Assembly: GCA_035544675.1 (NCBI GenBank)
Contig: DATKCA010000164.1
Coordinates: forward strand, 1-12,223
Source of the DNA: DATKCA01 sp035544675
GTDB taxonomy: Bacteria; Acidobacteriota; Thermoanaerobaculia; Gp7-AA8
DNA: 12,223 nt
Direction: 5' to 3'
The notes under the pieces are model-generated. The model was not told where the DNA came from and ran no database searches. It saw only the letters and a list, made by a program, of their open reading frames with translations. A program made the translations under genes and the position numbers. Of this stretch, positions 6,190-12,223 are shown piece after piece. Every line of letters starts with the position of its first letter. The stretch's first letter is position 1.

Positions 6190-7371
6190 TCACCCGATGG
6201 AGCGTTCGAGCCGCTGCTGCCGTTCCGGAACGGCGCGCATGTACTTCTGCGTCTCGATCAGCGTGCCGATCAGACCGGCCTGCATCCGTTTGATGTTCAC
6301 CGCGCCACCGTTGTAGAGAGCGGCCGTCCACGCCGCCAGACCGTCGTCGTCGACGCCGATCTCGCGAGCCTGCGCCTGCTTCGTCCCGAGGTGGCTGGCC
6401 AGGAACTCCGCCATCTTCGTCGGCGAGAAGCGTGCGTCGAGCGCGACGCCGAGGTACTCGCCGGCCTCGTACGGCCTGGTGAGGATGACGGTGGAAGGCT
6501 TCTGCCCGAACTTCCGCTCCAGCAGGACGTCGCGCTGCCTGGCCAGGTCGCGTGCATAGCGGTCCCAGCGGTCGCGCTGCATGTTGCGCAAATACGTGTA
6601 GTCGCGCTGCACGCGCGCGCGATAGCTCTTGACGGCAGCGGCCGGCGCGCCGCGATCGATCAGCCGCTCCAGCTCCTGCAGCGTGGCCAGGTTATGCGCC
6701 TCCCCCTCGGCGATACGCCGGAAGAAGGTCTCGTTCGCGACCGGACGCAGCGCCTCGAGCTCGTCGATCCCCTCACCGCGAAGCTCGATGGCCCGCGCGG
6801 TCAGCGCTTTCGCGCGCTTGCGCGTCGCCGCGGTGTTGCTCTTGAGCAGCGGCGCGCTGATCGACAGCGCATCGCCCAGCGGCTTCTTCATGATGAAGGC
6901 GCGCGTTCCCATCAGGTAGTCGGTCGTGACGTAGAGCTTGCCGTCGTAGCCTTCGGAGAGATAGGCCGAGGGCGTGGCCTGGGCCAGGCCGGCGGCGCCG
7001 GCAGGGGAGACAGCGAGGATCTTTCCACGCGTCTCGGCCCAGGCGATGGAGAGCAGGTAGGTCGGAGGCAGCGGCAGAGGCTGCTTCTCGGCGAGGTCGG
7101 CAATGACCTCGACGAGCTCATGCGGATGCCGCGTCACCCAGCGCTCGAGCTCGCTGGCCAGCGCGGAGCGGGCCGCGGCATCGAGGACGATGAGATCCTG
7201 GACGATGGCCTCGGACGCAGGCGTGGGCTGGGCCAGGGTCACCGCCGCTTTGGCACCGGCACGGCGTTCGGCCTTTGCCGGCGCGCCGTCGAGGAGTGTC
7301 GAGCCCGCCAGGAGGAGGGTGGATGAAGCAACCACAGCGATGAGCGGACGCACGGCAAAACGATTCTTCAT
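6190..7371 (-). CDS. Secreted lytic-transglycosylase-like protein
   Basis: A 393-residue protein with an N-terminal signal peptide (hydrophobic stretch about 9-27, probable cleavage after AKA at 32-34). The SLT-type core is visible at LLSIAWAETRGKILAVSPAG (106-124) followed by AAGLAQATPSAY; Glu113 is the likely catalytic acid. A candidate YNGG motif lies at 353-356 (AALYNGGAVNIKRM), like the AYNaG motif of SLT domains, but it is about 240 residues from Glu113, far more than in the usual compact domain. The region between is helical and rich in Arg, Ala and Leu. The expected role is cleavage of peptidoglycan glycan strands in the periplasm. A strong Shine-Dalgarno (7379-7387) fixes the start. 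The stop is followed by a REP-like palindrome. It is possible that only the first half is a true SLT domain. Confidence 0.82.
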   Translation of the reverse strand: MKNRFAVRPLIAVVASSTLLLAGSTLLDGAPAKAERRAGAKAAVTLAQPTPASEAIVQDLIVLDAAARSALASELERWVTRHPHELVEVIADLAEKQPLPLPPTYLLSIAWAETRGKILAVSPAGAAGLAQATPSAYLSEGYDGKLYVTTDYLMGTRAFIMKKPLGDALSISAPLLKSNTAATRKRAKALTARAIELRGEGIDELEALRPVANETFFRRIAEGEAHNLATLQELERLIDRGAPAAAVKSYRARVQRDYTYLRNMQRDRWDRYARDLARQRDVLLERKFGQKPSTVILTRPYEAGEYLGVALDARFSPTKMAEFLASHLGTKQAQAREIGVDDDGLAAWTAALYNGGAVNIKRMQAGLIGTLIETQKYMRAVPERQQRLERSIG

Positions 7372-7378
7372 GGTGGAT

Positions 7379-7387
7379 CCTCCTTCT
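7379..7387 (-). promoter_or_regulatory. Strong Shine-Dalgarno for the transglycosylase gene
   Basis: Read on the minus strand this is AGAAGGAGG, 7 nt before the ATG whose first base is 7371. It is the clearest ribosome-binding site in the window, where most genes have weak or no visible sites, and it decides the start of this gene. Confidence 0.85.
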
Positions 7388-7464
7388 GGACGCTACTAAT
7401 AACTAAATGGAAGGGGGATGAGTTCCCGACGGTGTGAATTCCCCTTTTTGTCTTGCCCCCGCCC

Positions 7465-7701
7465 AAAAGCCGGGCTCGGGCTCGGGCGCGGGCACGGGCA
7501 CGGGAAAATCAAAGGCGGACTGGGCACGGAGCAGGATGAATGGAGGCGCCGGTGTCCTCACCGGCGCCCCGGGCCGGGGAGGGGGGAACGAAAACCGGGA
7601 ACGTCGGCACGAAGAAAGCCGGGCTCGGGCACGGGCATGGGCACGAAAAAAGCCGGGCTCGGGCACGGGCACGGGCACGGGCACGGGAAAATCAAAGACG
7701 G
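7465..7701 (+). repeat. G+C-rich hexamer array: three direct copies of a GCCGGGCTCGGG-led unit
   Basis: Three direct copies share an A-run plus GCCGGGCTCGGG lead followed by tandem GGGCAC-type hexamers. They are 7465-7518, 7615-7645 and 7648-7701. The first and third copies also share the tail GGGAAAATCAAAG[G/A]CGG (7503-7518 and 7686-7701). Hexamer number and variants differ between copies (GCTCGG, GCGCGG and GCATGG occur), as expected of a slippage-prone array. A fourth copy is inverted at 7728-7759. Confidence 0.85.
7537..7584 (+). repeat. Left arm of composite inverted element (REP-like palindrome inside)
   Basis: The arm starts with TGAATGGAG, continues through the palindrome GCGCCGGTG-TCCT-CACCGGCGC (7546-7567), and ends in a G-rich tail (CCCGGGCCGGGGAGGGG). 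Its reverse complement recurs at 7763-7808, aligning over the full length with one mismatch and two single-base gaps. Confidence 0.88.
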
Positions 7702-7755
7702 CCGGAAGGCCTTGGCCTTTGGTTCCACGTGCCCGTGCCCGTGCCCGAGCCCGGC
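7652..7755. repeat. Perfect 28-bp inner inverted repeat
   Basis: The left arm 7652-7679 (GCCGGGCTCGGG plus GCACGG hexamers) is the exact reverse complement of 7728-7755; the loop is 48 nt (7680-7727). Inside the loop AAGGCC-TT-GGCCTT (7706-7719) can form a further small hairpin. If transcribed from either strand the region would fold into a long, very stable stem; as DNA it could extrude a cruciform. Confidence 0.88.
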
Positions 7756-7762
7756 CTTTCGT

Positions 7763-7808
7763 CCCCTCCCCGCCCGAGGCGCCGGTGAGGACACCGGCGC
7801 TCCATTCA
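7763..7808 (-). repeat. Right arm of composite inverted element (REP-like palindrome inside)
   Basis: This is the inverted partner of 7537-7584. It contains the palindrome GCGCCGGTG-AGGA-CACCGGCGC (7779-7800) and ends with TCCATTCA, the mirror of the left end TGAATGGA. Together the two arms bound a 272-bp unit with matching outer ends. Confidence 0.88.
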
Positions 7809-7865
7809 GCCGGCCGGTGACCCCCGCCCGGCCTTTGACTTTCCCGATCCCTCCCCTCGGTTACG

Positions 7866-8312
7866 ATGGCGTCGGAAATGCCCGACTCACTCTGGATTGC
7901 CGCGCTGATCCTCGCCGCCCTCGGCCTGGGGCTTTCCCTGTACCTCCGCCTTCGCCGGCCGAAGGGTCTTTTCCCCGCCGCTCTCGGCAGCGTCTCGTTC
8001 GACGCATCCGGAATTCTGAGCACGGACACCTCCGGCAAATCGCGGCGCGTTCCCTGGAACCAGCTGACGAGAGTCAGCATCCGGACGACTGACGATGGCC
8101 CGATGGGAGCCGATGTGTTCTGGACTGTCCACGCCGGCGGCGAGGAGCCGTCCATCGTGTTTCCCGGCGGCGTGACCGGCGAGGCGGAGCTGCTTCGAGA
8201 GTTTCAGCGCCGGCTCCAGGGCTTTGACAACGACCGGCTGATCGACGCGATGGCCAGCACCTCGAACGCGGACTTCGTCCTTTGGGAAAGCACTGCGCGT
8301 GCGACATCGTGA
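7866..8312 (+). CDS. Membrane-anchored conserved-hypothetical protein
   Basis: A 148-residue protein with one N-terminal transmembrane helix (about 9-27, IAALILAALGLGLSLYL) followed by a basic stretch (RLRRPK), which suggests that the C-terminal domain is cytoplasmic. The soluble part has alternating short strands (VSFDASGILSTD, VPWNQLTRVSIRTTDDG, DVFWTVHAGG) and a helical end, ELLREFQRRLQGFDNDRLIDAMASTSNADFVLW read as two blocks. I recall similar 'GFDN..VI.AM.ST.NA.F..W' tails in uncharacterised bacterial proteins, without an assigned function. An alternative start is ATG 7878; neither has a strong Shine-Dalgarno. Its last 14 nt overlap the VIT-family gene, so the two are probably co-transcribed. 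I assign no function. Confidence 0.75.
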   Translation: MASEMPDSLWIAALILAALGLGLSLYLRLRRPKGLFPAALGSVSFDASGILSTDTSGKSRRVPWNQLTRVSIRTTDDGPMGADVFWTVHAGGEEPSIVFPGGVTGEAELLREFQRRLQGFDNDRLIDAMASTSNADFVLWESTARATS

Positions 8313-8994
8313 ACGTCATCGCTCCGAGCGGATCGGCTGGCTTCGCGCCGCGGTCCTCGGAGCGAACGACGGGATCGTGTCCACCGCCAGCCTCGTCGTC
8401 GGAATCGCCGCCGCCGGCGCGGAGCGGAACGACGTCCTGCTCGCCGGTTATGCCGGACTGGTGGCCGGAGCGCTGTCGATGGCCGCGGGTGAATACGTCT
8501 CGGTCAGCTCTCAGAAAGACACCGAGCAGGCCGATCTCGCCCTGGAGCGGACCGAGCTGGCCACCGATCCCATCGCCGAGGAGAAAGAGCTGGCGCTGAT
8601 CTATGTCGAGCGCGGTCTGGAGCCGGAGCTGGCGCGCACCGTGGCCCAGCAGCTCATGGAGCACGACGCGCTGGGCGCTCACGCCCGCGATGAGCTCGGC
8701 CTGTCCGAGATCCTGATGGTCCGTCCGCTGCAGGCGGCGATGGCGTCCGCGGCGACGTTCGCGGCCGGCGCCGCATTGCCGATCATGGCGGTGCTCCTGG
8801 CGCCGCCCGGGCGCAGCGGCCTGGTCGTCTCCATCGCATCGCTCATCTGTCTGGCCGGCCTGGGCGCGCTGGCGGCCCGGGCCGGGGGCGCCTCGCCGGT
8901 CATCGGAGCGGTGCGCGTCACCTTCTGGGGCGCGCTGGCCATGGCCGCCACCGCGGCGGTGGGCGCGCTGTTCGGAACGACTGTCGGCGCCTGA
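8299..8994 (+). CDS. VIT1/CCC1-family transporter (iron/manganese)
   Basis: A 231-residue integral membrane protein with five predicted helices (about 14-36, 46-66, 147-168, 175-195, 207-229), the VIT1/CCC1 arrangement. Family signatures are GANDGIVSTASLVVG (21-35), AGLVAGALSMAAGEYVSVSSQKD (52-74, read as two blocks) and HDALGAHARDELGL (122-135). The acidic cytoplasmic insert between helices 2 and 3 (about 75-135) is Glu-rich, as in the metal-binding domain of plant VIT1. Characterised relatives move Fe2+ or Mn2+ out of the cytoplasm in exchange for protons; bacterial members are presumed detoxifiers, so the substrate here is inferred. The start is GTG 8299, overlapping the upstream gene by 14 nt; homology begins soon after it. 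The stop is 1 bp from the convergent psd stop. Confidence 0.92.
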   Translation: MRHRERHRSERIGWLRAAVLGANDGIVSTASLVVGIAAAGAERNDVLLAGYAGLVAGALSMAAGEYVSVSSQKDTEQADLALERTELATDPIAEEKELALIYVERGLEPELARTVAQQLMEHDALGAHARDELGLSEILMVRPLQAAMASAATFAAGAALPIMAVLLAPPGRSGLVVSIASLICLAGLGALAARAGGASPVIGAVRVTFWGALAMAATAAVGALFGTTVGA

Positions 8995-8995
8995 C

Positions 8996-9826
8996 TCAGC
9001 CCGACATCACGGCCGCGCCGTACTGCACCTTCTTCCCCGCCTCCAGACGCACGCGGCGCAGATCGACCCGCCCCGGCTCGACCAGGATGACCACACTCGA
9101 TCCCATGTGAAACGTGCCGAGCCGGGCGCCCGCGGCGATGGCGATCGGCGGATCGTAGTCGCGCGCGACCGTTCCCTTCACGCGCGCCGCGTTGGAGATG
9201 AACGAGTCGTACACGACGGAGATCTTTCCGACGTTCGTCGCTCCGATCATCACCGCGGCGACGCGTCCCATCGCGCAGTCGATGTACGTGACCACGCGCT
9301 CGTTGATCGAGAAGAGCTCGTCGACGTTCGCCAGCGACCAGTCGTTCACCGGCCAGAGCTTGCCGGGGATGTGCACGCTTCGCACGATGTCGCCGCCGGC
9401 GGGGGAGTGGACGTGGTGGTAGTCCTGCGGCGACAGGTAGAGGTTGAAGAACACGCCGTTCTCGTAGCGCCTGGCCTGCGCGTCGTCGCCGAGGAATCGG
9501 GAGAGGGTGTAGGTCTTGCCTTTGATCTGCTCGATCCGTCCGTCGAAGACCAGTCCGAAGTTCCGCAGCACGCCGTCGACGGGGCTGACGAAGTCGCTCT
9601 CGATCGGGCGCAGTCCTTCGCGGAGGTCGCGCGTGAAGAAGTGGCCGATGGACGGGTATTCGTGGAGCTCCTTCTCCGCCGCATCCACGTCGATCTGGTA
9701 CGTGCCGGCGAACCAGCGCACCAGCCGGCGCGCCAGAGGCCGCGGAAGCCGCGTGTGCACGAGCCGGCCGATCGTCCTGCTGAGGTGATTCTTCGGAACG
9801 TAGCGGAGATAGCGATACACGATCAT
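8996..9826 (-). CDS. psd: Phosphatidylserine decarboxylase proenzyme (type I)
   Basis: A 276-residue enzyme that makes phosphatidylethanolamine from phosphatidylserine at the inner membrane. The catalytic Asp is in SPVDGVL (Asp84) and the His in SPQDYHHVHSPAGG (His140). The autocleavage site is FHMGSS, equivalent to LGST in E. coli: cleavage is expected between Gly242 and Ser243, with Ser243 becoming the pyruvoyl group of the small alpha chain. HFFTRDLREGLRPI (62-75) matches the membrane-proximal part of the family. The ATG at 9826 is preferred. A GTG at 9868 would add 14 residues without homology, although its frame is open, and would leave only 5 bp to the divergent symporter start. No phosphatidylserine synthase gene is adjacent here. 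Confidence 0.95.
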   Translation of the reverse strand: MIVYRYLRYVPKNHLSRTIGRLVHTRLPRPLARRLVRWFAGTYQIDVDAAEKELHEYPSIGHFFTRDLREGLRPIESDFVSPVDGVLRNFGLVFDGRIEQIKGKTYTLSRFLGDDAQARRYENGVFFNLYLSPQDYHHVHSPAGGDIVRSVHIPGKLWPVNDWSLANVDELFSINERVVTYIDCAMGRVAAVMIGATNVGKISVVYDSFISNAARVKGTVARDYDPPIAIAAGARLGTFHMGSSVVILVEPGRVDLRRVRLEAGKKVQYGAAVMSG

Positions 9827-9859
9827 GCCCGGTTGCAACGTACAGGCCGGAGATCCACT

Positions 9860-9865
9860 TATACT
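9860..9865 (+). promoter_or_regulatory. Candidate -10 box for the AGCS symporter, suggesting a near-leaderless transcript
   Basis: TATACT ends 8 bp before the symporter ATG at 9874, which would place transcription initiation at or next to the start codon. There is no Shine-Dalgarno in between. The only -35-like match, TTGCAA at 9833-9838, is 21 bp away, longer than the ideal spacing. On the opposite strand, TATAAG (9863-9858) overlaps it and could serve psd. This rests on sequence pattern only. Confidence 0.35.
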
Positions 9866-9873
9866 CACCGGCC

Positions 9874-11256
9874 ATGAAAGCCTGGATCGACGCGGCAGCG
9901 GGCTTCGTCTGGGGACCCTGGGTCCTCATCCCGCTTCTCCTTCTCACCGGTCTGTACCTGACGATCGTCCTGCGCGGCCTGCAGTTCCGCGAGCTGGGCC
10001 GCTCGCTCTGGCTCGCGCTGGTGGTGCGCCACGAGGAAGGGGCGGAAGGGGACATCAGTCATTTCCAGGCCCTGATGACGGCGCTGGCGGCGACGGTCGG
10101 CACGGGCAACATCGTCGGCGTGGCCACGGCCATCGCGCTGGGCGGGCCGGGCGCGCTGTTCTGGATGTGGATGACCGGGCTCGTCGGGATGGCCACGAAG
10201 TACTCCGAGGCGCTGCTGTCGGTGAAGTACCGCATCGTCGATCCCTCGGGGGACCAGGCCGGCGGTCCGATGTATTACCTCCGCGACGGAATCCGCTGGA
10301 AGCCGCTCGGCGCGGTCCTGGCGTTCTTCTTCGCGCTCTTCGCATCGGTGGCCGCATTCGGCATCGGAAACATGGTGCAGTCGAACTCCGTGGCTGACGC
10401 GCTCAATACGTCCTTCGCCATCCCGAAGTGGAACACCGGGCTGGCCATCGCCATCCTGGCCGGGATGGTGATCCTGGGCGGCATCCGGTCCATCGGCAAG
10501 TTCACGGCCGTCTTCGTTCCGGTGATGATCGTCGCGTACATGATCGCCGCGTCGGTGATCATTGCCTTGAACCTGGAGGGAGTCCCGGAGGCGTTCCGCC
10601 TCATCTTCTCCAACGCGTTCTCGCCGACGAGCGCGGTGGGCGGATTTGCGGGGGCGAGCGTGATGGCCGGCATGCGCTACGGCGTCGCCCGCGGCATCTT
10701 CTCGAACGAGTCCGGCCTGGGCTCGGCCGGCATCGCCGCCGCGGCCGCGAAGACGCGCGAGCCGGCCCGCCAGGCCTTCGTGTCGATGACGCAGACGTTC
10801 ATCGACACCATCGTGGTCTGCACGTTCACCGGCGTGGCCATCATCTCCACCGGGGTGTGGACGTCCGGCGAGAACGGCGCGGCGCTGACGCAGATGGCGT
10901 TCCGCGACGGCCTGCCCGGAAACTGGGGCGGCTGGGTCGTCGCCGTCTGCCTGTCGATGTTCGCGTTCTCGACCATCCTCGGCTGGAGCTACTACGGCGA
11001 GAAGTCGATCGAGTATCTCCTCGGCGAACGGTCCAACCTGCCGTACCGGATCCTCTTCGTGATCGCCACGTTCTTCGGCGCCATCTACAACCTCGAGTTC
11101 GTCTGGACGCTGTCGGACCTGATGAACGGCCTGATGGCGCTGCCGAACCTCATCGGCCTGCTGCTGCTCAGCGGGGTGATCGTGGCGGAGACGCGCGGAT
11201 ACCTGTCGCGCACGAAGGAGCTCGAGGATTCTGCAGCGCCAACGCCCGCGCGGTGA
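9874..11256 (+). CDS. Sodium:alanine symporter, AGCS family
   Basis: A 460-residue polytopic inner-membrane protein of typical family length, with about ten or eleven hydrophobic segments from residue 14 onward. Family signatures are ATVGTGNIVGVATAIALGGP (73-92), the TKYSEALLSVKYR helix (108-120), GGPMYYLRDG (130-139), NMVQSNSVADAL (166-177) and GIFSNESGLGSAGIAAAAAK (274-293). FSTILGWSYYGEKSIEYLLG lies in the C-terminal third. Characterised members import alanine or glycine with Na+; the exact amino acid is not predictable here. The start ATG 9874 is 5 bp from the rejected GTG of psd and 47 bp from the preferred one. The stop lies 4 bp from the convergent gene at 11261. The Pro/Ala-rich tail (DSAAPTPAR) is ordinary. 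Confidence 0.95.
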   Translation: MKAWIDAAAGFVWGPWVLIPLLLLTGLYLTIVLRGLQFRELGRSLWLALVVRHEEGAEGDISHFQALMTALAATVGTGNIVGVATAIALGGPGALFWMWMTGLVGMATKYSEALLSVKYRIVDPSGDQAGGPMYYLRDGIRWKPLGAVLAFFFALFASVAAFGIGNMVQSNSVADALNTSFAIPKWNTGLAIAILAGMVILGGIRSIGKFTAVFVPVMIVAYMIAASVIIALNLEGVPEAFRLIFSNAFSPTSAVGGFAGASVMAGMRYGVARGIFSNESGLGSAGIAAAAAKTREPARQAFVSMTQTFIDTIVVCTFTGVAIISTGVWTSGENGAALTQMAFRDGLPGNWGGWVVAVCLSMFAFSTILGWSYYGEKSIEYLLGERSNLPYRILFVIATFFGAIYNLEFVWTLSDLMNGLMALPNLIGLLLLSGVIVAETRGYLSRTKELEDSAAPTPAR

Positions 11257-11260
11257 TCGG

Positions 11261-12223
11261 TCACTTCGTACAATTCTCCGCCAGTGTGAAACCCTGACTG
11301 ATGGCAAGACTCTTCGCCACGGGATATGCATTCTCCGGCCGCCCTGCGCATTCTTCCGTCCAGTACTTTTTCGACTTGTTGTGTGCGTAGACGCGCGCCA
11401 CTGGTGCGGCCATCTTGATGCCATCGATCGGTAGCGACCGCGCCGGCGCCACCTGCGCGGGAGCGGTCGTCTGCAACGCCGGCGGCGGTTCGTATCTCTC
11501 GGCGAGAACCGTCCTGGCCCGTGCCTCCGGAGGTGGAATCTCGAACGATTCGAGGAACTTCTCGAGGTCCCAGGTCACGCGGTCGGTTTCCGCCGCGAGC
11601 GTCCAGGCGACGACGAGGCGGTTTCCGCGAACCGCGAGGATGCCGCGCTGGCGCGCGTCCACTTCGAGTTTCTCCTCTCCTCCGCCCGCGCCTTTTGGCA
11701 AGGTGGCCACGAAGCTGATGGCCGGATTTCGCGACAGGGAGATGTTCTCCTTGCTCACCGGCGTCGCGCCGACTGCACTCATCCAGCCTTCAAGAAAACG
11801 GTCCAGAACCGATTGCGCGTTCTGCTGCGTGATGACCATGTACGCGTCGACGTACTCGACTGTGTAAATGTGATTCTTGTGGCGTGATTGGAGCGAGACG
11901 AAGTTCCAGAGATCACCGTTGATGTTCAGCGTCTCCGTCTTCTCCTTCGGATCACCGGCGAAGTTCGCCTTGAACGTCCCATCGGCCGCCGCGTACGGTT
12001 TCCACGGGACCTGCATGTAGGAGAAGCCCTCCCGCCCGACGCGCAGGAGCGCGAAGACGATGGCCATGGCGATGAGGCCGCCGATCACGGCGCCGATCTT
12101 CTTTCCGCCACTCTGTTGCGGCGCCGCGCTCTGCGTGCGCGAGCGCAACTTCGCCGTGGTGGGATTGAGGAATGTCTCCGGAGGTATGTCGAGATCGAAC
12201 TTGTCCTCGCCGATCCGCCGGAC
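11261..12223 (-). CDS. Membrane-anchored hypothetical protein with Cys-containing C-terminal domain (5' end outside window)
   Basis: The frame is open to the window edge, giving 320 visible residues and no start. The first 25 (VRRIGEDKFDLDIPPETFLN onward) look coding, so a TTG at 12148 is unlikely to be the true start. A cytoplasmic N-terminus with two Lys leads into one transmembrane helix (about 43-60), then a large extracytoplasmic region. Part of that region (WKPYAAADGTFKANFAGDPK and the following strands) resembles domains of uncharacterised proteins that carry 'F.v.fPg.P' motifs. A Pro/Ala linker precedes a 40-residue tail: VYAHNKSKKYWTEECAGRPE then NAYPVAKSLAISQGFTLAENC, with Cys292 and Cys318. 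That spacing recalls small Ada-type metal-binding-like tails (H/Y..C...PEN...A...G), although with fewer Cys. Function is unknown. Confidence 0.8.
   Translation of the reverse strand, partial: VRRIGEDKFDLDIPPETFLNPTTAKLRSRTQSAAPQQSGGKKIGAVIGGLIAMAIVFALLRVGREGFSYMQVPWKPYAAADGTFKANFAGDPKEKTETLNINGDLWNFVSLQSRHKNHIYTVEYVDAYMVITQQNAQSVLDRFLEGWMSAVGATPVSKENISLSRNPAISFVATLPKGAGGGEEKLEVDARQRGILAVRGNRLVVAWTLAAETDRVTWDLEKFLESFEIPPPEARARTVLAERYEPPPALQTTAPAQVAPARSLPIDGIKMAAPVARVYAHNKSKKYWTEECAGRPENAYPVAKSLAISQGFTLAENCTK

Larger units (their letters stand above)
7372..7865. other. Divergent intergenic region holding a composite repeat
   Basis: This 494-bp stretch separates the transglycosylase (minus) from the small hypothetical protein (plus). 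It holds the transglycosylase Shine-Dalgarno, then G+C-rich hexamer repeats and two inverted REP-like palindromes between 7465 and 7808. The open frames across it encode only repeat-derived residues (Gly-Thr, Ala-Arg, Pro-Val runs) and are not credible genes. The left flank 7388-7440 is relatively A+T-rich and could hold the minus-strand promoter. The right flank has a TTGACT (7835-7840) that could be a -35 box for the plus-strand genes, but no well-spaced -10 box follows it. Confidence 0.8.

Noticed and set aside
7465..7759. CRISPR-like array
   Set aside because: Copies have no regular spacing or unique spacers, the units are hexamers, one copy is inverted, and no cas genes are near.
7403..8155. 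Open frames across the 7.4-8.1 kb region with Gly-Thr, Ala-Arg or Pro-Val dipeptide runs
   Set aside because: They exist only because the 6-bp repeat keeps every frame open; no non-repeat domain is present.
9827..9868. GTG start of psd at 9868
   Set aside because: The extra 14 residues have no family counterpart and would leave 5 bp to the divergent symporter start; ATG 9826 matches the usual N-terminus.
9865..11424. 519-residue minus-strand frame opposite the AGCS symporter
   Set aside because: His/Asp/Arg-rich composition is typical of an antisense shadow, and the symporter on the plus strand has clear family motifs throughout.
12146..12148. TTG at 12148 as the start of the last gene
   Set aside because: The frame continues open to the window edge with plausible coding sequence (GEDKFDLDIPPE), so the gene is more likely truncated by the window.

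Overview
The window is 12.2 kb of uniformly G+C-rich chromosomal DNA (by eye about two thirds G+C) that is almost entirely protein-coding. Two lipobox lipoproteins, a signal-peptide-bearing lytic transglycosylase and a type I phosphatidylserine decarboxylase point to a diderm (Gram-negative-type) bacterium. The mix of soil-type housekeeping genes and intergenic palindromes would fit Acidobacteriota or a similar G+C-rich phylum, but nothing in the sequence fixes the taxon. There are no tRNAs, rRNAs, transposases, phage genes or CRISPR arrays.

Layout. 1-270: 3' end of a gene ending in a response-regulator receiver domain (truncated by the window). 317-1033: a DUF1264 (OBAP-like) lipoprotein. 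1110-2912 (minus): a GH15 glucoamylase/trehalase-type glycosidase. Only 24 bp separates its proposed start from the divergent 2937-4238 sensor histidine kinase. The kinase stop overlaps the start of a 5'-3' exonuclease/flap-endonuclease-like protein (4235-5056) as ATGA. 5099-6103 (minus): an alpha/beta-hydrolase lipoprotein. 6190-7371 (minus): a lytic-transglycosylase-like protein. 7866-8312 and 8299-8994 (plus): a small membrane-anchored hypothetical protein overlapping a VIT1/CCC1-type metal transporter. 8996-9826 (minus): phosphatidylserine decarboxylase. 9874-11256 (plus): a sodium:alanine (AGCS) symporter. 11261-12223 (minus): a membrane-anchored hypothetical protein whose 5' end lies outside the window.

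The genes form short units rather than one pathway. Only the kinase/exonuclease pair and the hypothetical/VIT pair look translationally coupled. Convergent neighbours are packed tightly (gaps of 1, 4, 42 and 76 bp), and I see no convincing intrinsic terminators.

The part least explained by genes is the 494-bp divergent intergenic region 7372-7865. It carries a roughly 340-bp composite repeat: two inverted copies of a REP-like palindrome flank G+C-rich hexamer arrays (GGGCAC) that themselves form a perfect 28-bp inverted repeat. A third copy of the same palindrome lies at 6153-6174. This looks like a BIME- or MITE-like dispersed repeat family and is the best candidate for an undescribed element here. 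I found no convincing new multi-gene defence or biosynthetic system.
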